From the NCBI GenBank assembly GCA_028023455.1, contig JAQFVV010000349.1:91001-155000 (forward strand): 64,000 bases of DNA, in the 5' to 3' direction. Shown piece by piece: positions 11,201 to 24,758 of this stretch. Under the pieces are notes generated by a model that did no database searches, had not been told where the DNA came from, and worked only from the letters and a program-made list of their open reading frames with translations. The position numbers and the translations under genes are program-made. The DNA is from Epiperipatus broadwayi. Taxonomy: Eukaryota; Onychophora; Udeonychophora; Euonychophora; Peripatidae. The first letter of the stretch is position 1. Each line of letters starts with the position of its first letter.

Positions 11201-14200
11201 AAAAAAGTAGTACAATTTTATTTTTATGTTACAATATATATATATGTGCGTGTGTAATGTTACTGTGTAATAAACTTTAAAAGTGGATTTTATTTTATTC
11301 TATAATAGTGTTTAGCAAATAACCCATTTACTCATATTCGGACATGCTTCTGGTTTGAAATACTTTTTTAGAATTTTTTTTTGTACATTCAGTTTTTAAA
11401 CATTATAATTCTAAACTTTTAATTAATGTTATCTCTATGGTATAATGCTTATTAAAAACTCAATTATTTTTTGGACATTAGAAACATAGTATAACTTGGC
11501 TTTTTCAGCTTATAGTTATTAATATATGCTATCTAGAGTAGTACTTTTTATCCTATACCAGAACCATCTATATAAGTTTGAGATAATTGATAAACATTTG
11601 ATAGTAGTGCTATTATATTCATATCCCCAGACCAATTTGTAGATATTGCCTTTGTATGTGAGAACTTTGATTTCAAATCTGGAATTAATGCATATATGCA
11701 TTGGTATTACTCTTTTATCTACTTAAGCTGATAGCCTGAACTTCAAATAATTCTAAGGGCATTTTCTTCGTCAATGTTTTTTATTGAAGAGAATTTGCTA
11801 TTAAGTTTTAATATCAATACGGTATCACTTTCTATATGTGCATACAAACATACTAGAAAGGAAAATCATAAAATTCACATATAACTAGCTTTTGATTAGT
11901 CTAATAATGTTTTTTATTCATTGTTTCTTTCTGAAGAGATCTGGAGGAGTCTTTTTCCTGCACTGTGATATTTAAGAATGTCTTTGCCTATTTATACATA
12001 TATCAGAATTTAACTTTAGATTTATTATGCTTTGATATAAATACTTAAAATTTTATGTTAAAAAAAGACAAAGTACTTATATAAACATTTGTTGTTGGTT
12101 TTCTCATAACTACAACAGAATGTTTCAAATTTTAAACATTTTTTGAAAACTGAAAACTCAAATTTATATTACCTATATTATTTGGAATATAAGATGCTTT
12201 TCTCCCCAAATTTTGGATCTGTAATAGAGACATGCATCTTAAATTGGGAACAAAAGTTTTTAACATTTCTGAAGAACTTTGCTTTACACTATACTTGCAC
12301 ATAGTATTATGATCATTGACCTCTGTAGAGTAGAATGATAAATCTTTTTTAATAATAAAAAAAGACTTAATATTGAATGTCAATATTTTTTGGATTAATT
12401 TTGTAACCGTTACTTTTAATGACATCTTGCCAAGTTTACCATTATTTTACTGAGAAAACTGTATTGAATTAGCTTTAGAATTTTTTTACAACTAATAAAT
12501 CAATATAACAATGAGATAAGAATCTGTCTTTGCTCTGATTATTTGTTTTTTGTTTTCTACATAAGAGAGTGCCTGTCAACAATTTTGACAGTTCCAATAT
12601 TTTCATTTTGATTTCAAAGTGAAAATATATTTTAGAATCTTTTTTTTACACATTTATTATTTTTTTCAAAAAATATTTGTAAAAATATAAATTATTTAGA
12701 AGAATGATTCAGATGTTAATAGAAAAACTTACTTTTACATGAAAGCAAACAGAGAAAGAAATCAATGACATATGGCTGCAATTTATAATTGGATGACAAA
12801 AATATGTTTTATGTTCACTGTTATAGATTATTTTTTCCAATTATAAAGAGAAATTTATTTTAAAAAACCTTCATTTACCTTAATAATCTGATAAACTATT
12901 AATTTGCATTTTAGAAAAGGTTTTTAATCAAAATAAAAAGACTTACCAATAACATTAAATGTCAACACCATATTTTAAAATCTTTTTTTTTCTTTGGGAA
13001 AAAAAATTATGGTATTTACAATAAAAAAAAGACTTTGTAATGCAAATAATATACATATAATTTTGAATGGGTTTTGTAGTCTTGGAAAGATATACCTGAA
13101 GAAATTATTTAAAAAATCTTTTTTAAAATGTTGCATTGTTAATGATTTAAATGGTCTGAAGATTATGTACCCTGGCAGAATAATGAAGATGAGAATTCAT
13201 GTTTTAAAAATGAAGATAAAGATAGTAAAAATATGTCTGAAAATGATCCACAATAAATTAGATGAGTTTATTGTATTTATATAAGTTCCTATTTAAGTAA
13301 ATAAAAGTGTTTTTTATTTTTCAATTTTTGGGGCTCAAAATCCTACTGTGTCTTAAATTCAGGAACATCTTATATTCAAAGTAATATGTTAGTTCAATAA
13401 AGAAAAGACTTCAGCAGTATTAAATTGATATCTTTAAAACTTTATTTCATCTTGAATATGGTTGCAAGTCATTTATGATATATTCAAAGCAAAGAAGTCT
13501 TTCAGCATTAATGACTACAAAAGCAAAAAAAGGAAAGTTTTATTCAGTATAATTCATAATCAAAAACAAACATTGGTTATATATAGTTATAAAGTATAAT
13601 GCAGTAAGAATAAATTTTAAAATGCTAAATTATTTATTTAATCAATTTTTGATTAAAATTTTTATGAATACTAATTTCGGTCATAGAAAAAATCAGTAAT
13701 TCTAAAATATTTTGGGTAAAAGTAAACAAAAATAATTGTATGCATTATGCAGCTAATAGTCATCTTTATATGATCAAAGATTACTAAACATAAACTAAAA
13801 ATACTATTTATTTATTCAGTTTAAAATCAGTACTCTCATAAGTTGTTTCTAACATATCCAAGATAATGGCAACTTTTATCACAAACGTAAAAAAGTACTG
13901 TTCTGGCAAAAAAGGAAAATACAAATTTCAATCAGTACAAAACTTGGTCATATATTATTAAATGTGCACATATATCCATTCAATCAATTTTGTATTAAAA
14001 CTTTTATGAATGTTAATTTCAGCCAAATCAAGTATATAAAATATTTTTGATAAAAGAAAAAAAGGAAGTGGCAAAATGATTTCATGCATTATGCAATTAG
14101 TAATAAATTTTGTATAATGAAAATGCAACAAAAATAAATTGAAGCTGACTTTTTTATTTAATATGGCTATGTCTTTGCTATTATAGAAACTGTACTATTC

Positions 14201-16384
14201 AAAAAATTTCTATGTCTCTCCAAGAAAGTGGCTGTCATGCTTAATAAAGCATGATATCTCATGCCATAAAAGAAGGTACAGCTAATGTATTTGTATATAA
14301 AGAGTTGTTTATGTATAGTACACAATATAAAAAAAGCTTTAATATTGACTACAAACATAAAATGCAACTTTTTTTAATATGTCAGATTTTGTTGAAGTTA
14401 ATTCCAATTAGGTTTTGGTAATGGTTATTTGGCTACTCTTATATCAGTAATAAATAAAAAGTCTTATGATCATAAAAATACAGTTGAATGAAATATTATT
14501 AACCTTTACTAAATAATTTCAATAAATAAGGTTCAACTGTAAATTAAAAACAAAACTTCAGTATATGTATATACTGCATAAAGAAAAACTTTTGAAGAAA
14601 CTGTCAGTGAAGGTATTTTTTCAGCAATATTTAAATTTCTTTTTTCTTGGAAGACTTTTCAACTTTACAGCAACTGAATTATGGCAGCAATTATTAAGTC
14701 ATGAAGAAAAAATTTTCTGATTTTGAAAATTAAAATTGATATTTTACATTGGCTGGAAAGAGGCTAAAAATGTTGTGGCATTTGTTAATCAATGGTCTTA
14801 TCTATGTCTACTATCACTATCAGTTTAAAAACAAAAAAAAATGCCCAGACTATAATAGCTACATCTAAGCTTTCTAAAATCATGAAATTAGAAAAACTTC
14901 TATTACTATGAATCGACTCACACAATCACCTAGGAGTACCATTTTCCTTTTAATTAATTCAAGATAAAATAATAAAATAGTTTCATGATCTACAATAAAA
15001 AGCAATTGACTAAATGCAATCGTGGACAGTTTGAAATTGGAATAATAGAAAACATGCCTTCACACACATTTCAGAAGAAGAAATATTCCAGGATACAAAG
15101 CTGCCATGGATCACCTTACCTTACTTAAACATAATATTATAGTTTTTCACTTGTCATTAATTTAATTAAATATTTAAAAAAATATATTTTTAACATTTCT
15201 GGATCTGATATTAGTAATATTTTATATACAGTTTATAGCTTTTATGTATGTATAAAAATGTATTTAAATTTAATACTAATTTTGAGATTAAAATGATGTT
15301 TGTATATTTTCATATGCTTGTTTATATGAAATTAATGCTAGTATACATGAATGAGTTTGCTCAAGTATATTATTGTAATACTTTGATATATAAGAGAATT
15401 TAATCTATATATAGATTTTTTAATTGACCATCATTCAAATTTGAGAAATTGGAATAATATACTAACCATCATAGTTCTAGACTTAACAACTCATGAGATT
15501 TTGATTATTTAAGAGATCTTAAGAGCACAGTCAAATAGACATCTAAGGGATCGAAAAATATATAAAAATGCTGCAAGTTGGACAAAATATAAGAAAAATC
15601 CATGATATCTTTATTAATATGGTATAGTACTCTTGGCATGAAAACCTTTTTCTCTGTCACATGTAACAACGTTATGTAAGATTGTGTAAAAAAATATAAA
15701 ACTATTCATGAAGATAGTTTTTGAGATGAAGATCTCAATTCATATTTGATGTTCAAAAATGGCCTGCAGAATTTCAATAATATTTTAATTAGATCCTTTA
15801 AGAGATCCAACATAATTTTCATGTTTCTCAAAGCAGTATTCGACTATGGGAACATGCCAGAGAATTTTTAAAAATATACTGTGTATTTTGTAATAGAATA
15901 AGCTTGGTTTTCCAAATGATTTAATAATGTTGTGATTCATCTATTCTGAGTGATGATTAATTAAGAGAATGATGATTATTTGACTTCCTAAATTATAATT
16001 CTCCTACTATTTTTATAACAGTAAATCTGTTTGACAAACATTTTTTTTCCAATTCATCAGGCATTAAAATGATTAGCAAAACTATAAATAATGAGTTTCC
16101 TAACTATATCACATATTTTCAACCATTTATTATATAGTTCTTTTGTATGTGACTCCATATTTTCCATGTTGTAACATTTATATCAGGAAAGGATGATATC
16201 AAAAAAAGTTATCTAAATAAAATATTTTGCTTTTAAAGTCCCAAATTATTTTAATTAAAACTTTTTGTGTTGACTATCTATAGAAATTTGTTTTTTTAAG
16301 GCTTAGTATATTCTGTTATACCCTTTTCTAATGTCAACCAGTCTTCTTCACTAAATGTTGATTTCCTGTCAGATTTCATTCTTT

Positions 16385-16490
16385 TTTTTTTTAAGTGTCA
16401 TAGCATCGGCTGGGACGCGAACCCACAACCCGGGCAACTGCCTGCAAGTGTAAGGCTGTCGCACTGACCTCTCGACTACCAATGCAAGAC
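16385..16490 (-). mobile_element. tRNA-derived SINE copy 4
   Basis: Minus-strand copy with the B box seen as GCGAACCC in reverse. Flanked by an exact 14-bp duplication AGATTTCATTCTTT at 16371-16384 and 16491-16504. Confidence 0.88.
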
Positions 16491-17010
16491 AGATTTCATT
16501 CTTTCATCTTTACTGAATGCAATCGCCATCTTTGAGACAGTATATATGAGTGCTATCAACAATTAACCTGAAATTTCTTCTGATAGATTTATGAAACCTG
16601 AAACAACTTCCTATCAGATACTTTTAAACATCTTCTTAAGTCTCTGTATGTGAAAAAAATACTATGCTAATTTGAATTGCTATCTTAATATTATATGATG
16701 AAATTATAGTGATAACATAACTGTTTTTTCTGTTATTATATTCATATACATGACAGTGCGCATCAACAAAACTGCTAAAGTAAAAGTTTATATGTAATAG
16801 TAATAAATCTATTAAATAATACATATTTAATAGAATCCATAATATACTCAACTTTATAATTAATAAAAATCTTGGATGCGGGCTTGACTAAGAGCATTTC
16901 ATCATCTAGATATATTGCCCCTTCCCCGTTTAAAAACATAAAAATATTTGTCATTATACATTTATAGGGGAGGAAAGGGCAAATGCTTTATTGCTCAGGA
17001 GTTTTGCAAT

Positions 17011-17107
17011 CTGTGGAACCTGAGCCACAAACTCTGCATTTCTCTGTGGAACCCAAGCCACAAACTCTGCATTCTATGTGGAACCTGAGCCACAAACTCT
17101 GCATTCT
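17011..17107. repeat. three-copy tandem repeat, 32-33 bp unit
   Basis: Units at 17011-17043, 17044-17075 and 17076-17107 share TGTGGAACCTGAGCCACAAA followed by CTCTGCATT. Two substitutions and one indel separate them. No function seen. Confidence 0.85.
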
Positions 17108-18688
17108 ACAAGTACATTAAATAATGTAGGACAATAATTATAATAACTATCACAAAAATGTAATATATTAAAGGTAATGTAAATATATTATTTGGAAAAA
17201 AAACATTATAAATACTCAATGCAACTTTAATGCATTTTCAATGTTGAGCATTTTTCTCAGAGAACATTCTTTCTTTCTTTTTTATTATTATTTATAATTA
17301 AAATAATAATATAGTTTTTTAGTTTTTCTTTAATTACCTTATTGATATATGTAGGTCTAACACATAATCCTGCCATAATTCTGCATTATTTTAGGTTTTG
17401 ATATGTTATTTTCAAATCACCTTTTATTAGATAAAAAAGTGAACTATGGATTCAGCATATGTAAAATGGCATAACATTCAAGGCTCAGAGCATGCAGAAT
17501 GGCATGATGTCCATTATATATAGTTATACTTTTTCAATATTTATTCTCAATGCACAAAATTTTTCTATATAATCTAAATTAATTAGTAATTTTAACCTGT
17601 CATCTAATAATAGTCAAATACCCATTTACTGACCAATATTAGATGACTATAGAAAATTACTTGAAAGAAACATTCTAAGGTTCACAAAGCTGAAAAAAAT
17701 TTCAGGTTCTTTTAGTCCAGATTAGAATCTCCAGTTATGGGTAAGGATGTACTAGCCACAGCCAAAAAGTGTTATTTAAAATGTCTCACAAATGTTTAAT
17801 CTGGGCATTAAAAATCATTGCATAACTTAATTCTATAAATAGTCCATTGTAATGCAACAGTGATGAGAATTGTTAAATTATGGGCCATAATGATTCTGCA
17901 ATTAATATTTTCCATATAATCTTGATGGTATTTTTTTCATATTGCTTGTTATCATTTCTATTGCATAAACTTTTTATTATGGAGTAGAAATCAACACCTC
18001 TCATCAGCATTTGGTTTTTCAAATATATATTATAGGAAGTGCAGAGTGTTGTATACATGCTTTGCTCCTAAATGATAATATTTTTCAGTTAGTAAGCAAT
18101 TGAGAAACAACTAAAATTAAACCACAACACTTATTGCATCTATTTACTGAAAAGCATGCATAATTGTCACCAACAATAACTACAAAATTGGAGAAATGTG
18201 ATTCATCCTAATAAACTTAATAATTTCGGCCACATACCTGACTGCATTTTTCAAATAATCGTTTGCATATGTTGTAGTCAGAGTAATTTCAGACTAAGGA
18301 ATTACTGTTCTTATTATGAACAGTCAAAGTTATTGTTCTTTTATTGGTATCTTAATACCATTGTTTGTTTGGCTGCATTACTGTCATTCCATTGGTTAGC
18401 CATATTGTATTCTGAATCAGATTGAGAGACCTCTATAGTTTGGATAAGTCCATTTTTTGTTGAGGGTAAGCCTGAGGGTGAATACAATACAAATGGTAGC
18501 ACTAATAACTATTCCTTTAGAGATTTTATTATGTATTTTTTTTTTATTTGTTATGACTTTATCAAAATTGACATAACTGCTTGAGTTCTTTATAATTATA
18601 GTCAATCCTTAATATTATCTACTATAACATATATTTCAATTTAAAAATATAGAATAAAAACTGAATTCACAATGTAAAAATATCTTAG

Positions 18689-18796
18689 TTTGTCAAGCAT
18701 TGGTGGTCGAGTGGTCAGCACAGCTGCCTTACAAGCAGTTGTCCCGGGTTTGCAGATTCACTTCCCAGCTGATGCTTTGACACATGAAAAAAAAAA
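18689..18796 (+). mobile_element. tRNA-derived SINE copy 5
   Basis: Plus-strand copy: GCATTGGTGGTCGAGTGGTC, anticodon loop CTTACAA in stem GCTGC/GCAGT, a B-box region split by a short insertion, then the GATGCTTTGACACATG tail and poly-A. A 7-bp duplication ATCTTAG lies at 18682-18688 and 18797-18803. Confidence 0.85.
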
Positions 18797-19340
18797 ATCT
18801 TAGATAGAATGATGGTATTTAACAGGGTAAAAATAAATTTTAAATACAGATAGATAAATGGTTTTTGCAAAAAAATAAACTATATTTGGATTTGCTTTTA
18901 TAAGTATGTCTAATTTTTTGAGGTCTTTATTTGTGTTATTTGCTGGGATTTAAAATTTAAATTATGCTGCAGACTACTAAAAGTCATAGCAAGTTATGAT
19001 ATGAACAACATTAAGATTAATGATTTGTAAAAGTCACATTTTCCACATATTGACTTAATGTGTTAAACCCGTCTTGATCATTGAAGACATTATATTTGTT
19101 ATTAACAAATAAAAACAATCTCATGTGAACAGCATTCTGAGAATGTGTAGAAGATCAAGGAATTAAATAAAAGTTTTTAACAAATTCACATAGGAGCCGT
19201 TTATAGTATGATGACTGATTATCTAAAATGAGTTGTTGTTTATCATGCAAAGTACTTGTATATATGTAATACAAATAGAATGTCCATTAATAAATATTGT
19301 AATAACAATAAAAATAATAAATGGTAATTAATTATTATAT

Positions 19341-19427
19341 ACAGTATTTCAATCCACAGAAGTACTTTCAGCAGTTGAAGAGGATTAAGTAATTAACTGA
19401 AAGTACTTCTGAGGATTGAAAGACTGT
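19341..19427. repeat. 87-bp hairpin with 31-bp arms
   Basis: ACAGTATTTCAATCCACAGA onward (19341-19371) pairs with 19397-19427 with two mismatches and a 25-base loop. The ends TA-CAGT...ACTG-TA fit a tiny Tc1/mariner-type MITE with a TA target, but the size also fits a microRNA precursor. Confidence 0.6.
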
Positions 19428-20404
19428 ATGTTAGTTAATCACCATCATATTTATTATTCTTATTGTTATTATATATGTATATATGTGTGTATGGAATAAG
19501 TGCAATATTATTGTTTAGTAAAAATAATACTGGGAGAAGATTGAGTAAGGCCTTACCCAGAAATGTACTTCACAAAAATTTTAGAATTGGACAGGAAGTG
19601 TACCTTGAAATCACAATGAGCTTAGATGGCTTCTACATTGTTATAAGAAGAACCGTAAATGAATAAATATTTAACTGATCCACAACATTAGCAAGCATGA
19701 TGAAAAGCATGATCTGAGGAGATAATTCTTTTTGCATGTGGTGCTGCACACAGTAAGTTGGTTGGAGACTATATAGCCTTCAAAGAATAATTTATTTCTC
19801 AATATAATTCTAACCATTACCAATGTGAATGCTAGTACTAATTAAGTTTAAATTAGCAGCAGAGAATTGGATTGATGGATTATAGATGATATAAAATAGC
19901 ATAAAAAGCATATTGTGAAATAAACGCTTTACTTTATATCATTATAGAGAAATAATAAAAGGAAAAAGCATTGTTTATTAATCTAATTAATGATTAGCCA
20001 CAAGGATTTTAGCAAATTATTTGTTTTACTATTTATAGCGAGATATCCTTTTTCCCAGTCAATATTTAGATATTTAGTTATGTTATCTGTGACCTGGTTG
20101 CATGAAAAAATTTCTAAGTTTTATTATTTTCCGGTCCTATATCATGAAATGGTAGGTAAATGTATTACTATTACATCACAACATTATATCTATCTATATA
20201 TCTAATATATTATTAGCAATTATTTAATGCTCTCGAAAAGTATTATCTTTAGCTTATCAGTATTCAATTGACAGGTAAAAATGATAAATATAATTTATAA
20301 TAAAAGATTTCAATTAATTTATGATAAATTAAAATAATCTTTAAAAATTTAAAGTTCATGCACTATCCTATCAGAAATATATTCAATTTAAACAATTTAT
20401 GTAC

Positions 20405-20565
20405 TTATAAATTTTATTAAACGCTCACTATTATTTCAGTAATAGTTTTAACAAGGCTGTAAACCTTAGCAATGAGCGTCTGAAAAAATCGTCACCTACA
20501 GAGGTCCCTAGTGACGATTTTTTCAGACGCTCATTGCTAAGGTTTACAGCCTTGTTAAAACTATT
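20405..20565. mobile_element. hairpin element with perfect 56-bp arms and 13-bp TSD
   Basis: Arms at 20440-20495 and 20511-20566 are exactly complementary over 56 bases with a 15-base loop (CTACAGAGGTCCCTA). A 35-base AT-rich lead-in (20405-20439) precedes them. The exact repeat ACAATTTATGTAC lies at 20392-20404 and 20566-20578 (it shares one base with the arm), so the block looks like one insertion. No protein or known RNA is recognised. A transcript would form a long double strand. Confidence 0.75.
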
Positions 20566-20769
20566 ACAATTTATGTACGTAAATAAATAAAAGGGAATAT
20601 ATATATAAATCAAAAGTAATCAATACAAGTAATTAGTATTATTAGATCATATAACTGAATTTTGAATTTTGGTGGAGTGCTTACTCTATTTTTGTCAGTA
20701 TCCCCTCCCTCAACTGCCAACCTTTTTTAGCATTGTGTATTTTTTGAAAGATTTACTATATAAACTGAG

Positions 20770-20815
20770 AGTAGTGGGTCATGTGAAAGTCTGAGTTCCA
20801 ATCCCACTTATATTA
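20770..20815 (+). repeat. fragment of the hammerhead SINE-like family
   Basis: GGGTCATGTGAAAGTCTGAGTTCCAATCCCA resembles the 3' end of the 32818 repeat (GGTCATGTG ... AGTCTGAGTTCAAATCCCC) with the middle deleted. Confidence 0.4.
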
Positions 20816-23201
20816 CATATATAAATGCAGGTTTAAGCCCATGCAATGTATTAATATAAACAAAATAAAATAATTTCAACTTTTGATTTCAGATTTACGT
20901 TATCCTTGTTTTCAGTGGTAATTCTGAAAGGATCTTTTTTTACAATTAATTTACTAACAACAGCAACAACAACAACAACAAAAACCTCAATAAATTAACA
21001 ATTAAAAACTTATATTAAAAGGGTTATTACGACATGCCTATATTATCATAAAATGGAATTAATTATATAGTCCATTGTTTATTTGTTTTCTATGTAAAAA
21101 TAAATAACACTTGATTCAGTTAATATTCTAGTTTTGTCACTGTGAATGTATATGACATTAATCCATCAAACATAAATTCTCATCAGGTTTTGCCACTCAC
21201 ATTTATTTTACTTTAAATCTCAGCTTTATTACATTTATTTTTATATTATTTTAGTTATAAGACTAACTATTTTTTGTAATGGAAAACATTCAGTAAATAT
21301 ATTACTTATCGGAATATGAATATGAGGCAAACGGCCTCGAAAGCGCTTAGCTTTTAATATGTTTTGCACTCTCTATAGCTTCTCTTTCAAGCATTTCTCA
21401 CACTTTTAATTTTATATATTATTGGAATAAACAACATATGCTGAACAACTTCATATATATATATATATATATTGAACTGGGTCTATTTAAAAGATATTAT
21501 TTAATTGTGTTTAAATGGGTTTAAACACCTTTCAATATAATTTTTAATTTATATTTTTAATATTATGTGAATGAACTGACCCTTCAAGCAGAGGGGAGAA
21601 TACCATCAATAGCAGAGCCATCAACAATACCCATGGTCAGATCGAGCTATGCAAAGCATAACATGATCACATTTCCAGATTGTGGCTCATCTTGACTGCT
21701 GAATTCAAACCCCTTCAATCCAAAGCATTTTATTTATTTTGCAGATCAACCTCAGGCACCAGCCAACCATAGGTTATAGTCAGCATGCTTTGGACAACAG
21801 ACACTCAATCCAGCACTTGACATATCCCATGACTAGCTCACCCTTTGGCTCAGGGTTCAGCATATTTTACTTAACACATAAAATAACTCTATACTAATTT
21901 ACTGGTGATGCAGTGACAAGAGAGAAAGAGAAAACAGATAAAATAACAAAGCAAACATTAATATTTATTTATACACGCATATATTTAGCATACTATAACA
22001 ATAATAAATTTGACCTAAGAAAAATATAAATGACTTCAGGCTATAATTATAATAGTCCATTGATTAAAGTTCATTTAAATAATGAGTCTAAACTGTGATC
22101 AGAATATATTGAAAAGTATCTTTACCTAGGTTTTTATGATTGTCAGTTTCCAACCGGTTGGCTTTTTGGTCTCCATCATTGGTTCCAGGGCTTGTTTTTC
22201 ATTCTTTATGTTGAAAATGGGAGAGAGAGAGAGAGAGATTAGCAGTAGCATTGATTCACTATCTAGGCATTTGTTTTGAGCATTGGTTCAGGCGAGCACA
22301 ATTTATTTGACAGACGACTGGAGTTTTGCTATTTCAGTGACATCTGCATTAAATGATCTGCAACAGCAATAACTGTTCTGCTTCTGCACTTATAGTTCTC
22401 CAAACTCTGACTCCACATTTTCAATTATGTTCATACTGATAGCAACCCGACTGTATAGCAATAACACGAACCCGACTGAATAACAATAGAGAGAGTGACT
22501 TTAGATACTTTTTTCTCTCTTATTGTTTTAATTTCTTATCATTATTTTTAATTTTGATCTTAACTTGAAATCTGTCTTTTAATTAATTTTATATTTCTGG
22601 TTATCTTAATCCTTTGCTCAGATTCATCTAAACAATCTTGATAAGATAGTTTACAGTTTTTAATTAATACAATTTAATCAGTAATCATATAAGCTAATTG
22701 CATGTCAAAGTTTTTACAAACAAATTTAATTTTTATTTTCCATATTTACTTTTTTAACTTATAAATAAAAATTTTTTTTTCCTTAACCTATTTAAAAAAG
22801 TTTTAAATTTTTCCCTACCCCGCTTTTTTTAACAAATAGTTCTATTATATTTTAAAAGCAAAATGACGTGATACGTTTATTTTCACACATAAAAACATTT
22901 GAAAAGGGCACCAAAGCAGATGCTGAAAAAAAGCTTTTTAATGTATAAAATTATTATTTGATTATATAGCTGTTGTAAAGAATTATTATTTTCTGATTAT
23001 TATTTTACAAGTTTGCGTTTCCAAAAAAAAAAAAAAAAACTCTTTAAAAACATATTATATTTCTATTTTATTATTCTCATTTTTCTTTTCCTTTTAAGAT
23101 CAATTTGATCATTTATTTATAAATGATTACATATGTAATGCAGAATATATATCTCTCCTTTTTACCCATATATTCATTGCTGGTCATCATCATCATCATT
23201 A

Positions 23202-24332
23202 TCAACCATTATCAATCCACTGCAGGATGAAGGTCTCTCCAAGTTTAATCCATCTTCTCCGATCTTTAGCTTCTCTTCTCCACACCACCCCTACACATTT
23301 TCTTATTTCATCCATCCATCTTAAATGTGGTCTCCTTCTGGGTCTTTTACAATCTCTTGGAATCCAGTTTAAAATTTCAATTGTCCATCTATTATCATCT
23401 CTTCTAGCAATATGTCCAGCCCAACTCCACTTCAATCTTTTAATTTTTTCAATGAGGTCAGTAACACCTGTTTGTTCTCTTACCCATATATTGCATTTTC
23501 GATCTCTTCTTGTTACTCCCAACATACATCTCTCCATACTTCTTTGAGTGGTCTGAAGTCTCTGTATTGATCTTCTATTAAGTGTCCAAGTCTCAGATCC
23601 ATAAGTAAGAACTGGTAAAACACATTTGTTAAAAACCTTTCTTTTCAAACACATAGGCATATTTCCTTTTAATATCAAGTTATTTCTACCAAAAGCACTC
23701 CAACCAAGTTTAATTCTATGATTAATTTCCTCTATTATGTTTCCATCTGTATTAATAATCTGACCAAGGTATTTGTAACTCTTAACTTCTTCTAATTCAT
23801 CATAATCAATCTTTATTTTCATATTTTGAGCAAATCGATTAAACATTACTTTAGTATTTTTAACATTTATCTTTAGTCCTACTTTCCTACTTTCATCTGA
23901 TAACTCCTGCAACATTTCCTGCAGCTCGGAAGCATTATTTGCAAAAACAACTACATCATCTGCGAAATCTAAATGACTTAAATAATCTCCATTTACTTTC
24001 ACTCCTTTAGTTTCCCATTTTAATCCACAAAATACTTCTTGCAGCACTGCTGTAAAAAGTTTTGGAGATATGGAGTCACCTTGTCTTACACCTTTCTCAA
24101 TGTTGACTTTCCCAGTATCATTATGTAATCTAATTGTTGCTGTTGCATTTTTATAAATATTCTTTAAAATATGACAATATCCTGGATCTATACCTTGATG
24201 ATCCAATGCTTTAATCACTGAAGAAATGTTTATAGAATCCCAGGAGGCTGTAAAGTCACCAACCAAGGCAGTGGTTGGTAGCCGAAGGCGGAGGGTGCTA
24301 AGAATATCCTGGAGGCGGACCCAGGCTGCCAT
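23202..24332 (-). pseudogene. RTE reverse transcriptase C-terminal part
   Basis: Open over 376 codons, but the first 30 or so come from the inverted 5' leader and are not RT. True RT starts near DSINISSVIKALDHQGI. RT motifs follow: RQGDSISPKLFTAVLQEVF (motif B) and HLDFADDVVVFANNASEL, which carries the catalytic FADD. Then come the thumb, the SYKYLGQIIN segment, LTYGSETWTLNRR, the C-terminal zinc/RNA-binding part RLKWSWAGHIARRDDNRW and the final LGETFILQWIDNG. The endonuclease and the RT N-terminal half are absent on this strand. It is well preserved, so the insertion is young, but it cannot make an active protein. Confidence 0.9.
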
Positions 24333-24733
24333 TTGATGATGACTTTTTATTTAGGTACTTACAACTGCAGATCACTTTCAAGTGAAGGAAGATTGCAAGA
24401 ATTAGAAGAAGAACTCTCTTATATTAAATGGGATATTATTGGACTTTGTGAAGTTAGAAGAAAAGGTGAAGAGACAATTGATTTAAAAAGTGGACATATG
24501 CTCTATTATAAAGGCACAAATATTGGAAATACAAGTGAAGTAGGATTCATTATAAATAAAAAGTGGAAGAACAATATTGTGGAGATTGATGGTGTATCAG
24601 ACAGAGTGGCAAGATTAGTTATACAACTTAATAGCAGATATCAAATGCAGATAATTCAGGTTTATGCCTCAACAAGTTCTCACAGTGACGAAGTAGTAGA
24701 AGATTTTTATATGGATGTACAAAAGGCTTTTGA
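24333..24733 (+). pseudogene. RTE endonuclease N-terminal fragment (inverted part)
   Basis: Starts with MMMTFYLGTYNCRSLSSEGR, typical of the APE-type endonuclease first strand (the Asn of 'GTYNCRSL' is the metal-binding position). It continues with DIIGLCEVRRKGEE (catalytic Glu in 'CEVRR'), the HMLYYKGTNIG loop and LNSRYQMQIIQVYAST. About 130 codons of a roughly 220-residue domain are present before the inversion end at 24733. The open frame runs on to 24842, but only through the target duplication and a hAT MITE. In the complete LINE this domain nicks the target to prime reverse transcription. Confidence 0.9.
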
Positions 24734-24758
24734 TCATTGCTGGTACAATACAGTATAT

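Larger units (their letters stand above)
23185..24733 (-). mobile_element. RTE LINE with 5' inversion and 11-bp TSD
   Basis: The 3' part (about 23185-24240) is in minus orientation and ends in a TCATCATC (TGAT) tail. The 5' part (about 24243-24733), with a GC-rich 5' leader and the endonuclease start, is in plus orientation. The whole is framed by the exact repeat TCATTGCTGGT at 23174-23184 and 24734-24744, so it integrated once as an inverted copy. This is the classic product of twin priming. Fold and motifs place it in the RTE group of non-LTR elements (BovB-like by its C-terminal 'W.WAGHIAR' region). The middle of the element is missing. Confidence 0.92.

Noticed and set aside
12994-13284. 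96-codon Lys- and Ile-rich open frame
   Set aside because: Explained by A-rich DNA; no conserved motif.
17011-17107. CRISPR-like array
   Set aside because: The units are contiguous with no spacers, and the DNA is eukaryotic intron.
23227-23547. 106-codon + strand open frame
   Set aside because: Antisense of the RTE reverse transcriptase C-terminus; the same antisense frame recurs at 7807-8019 and 30592-30852 because those are copies of the same LINE.
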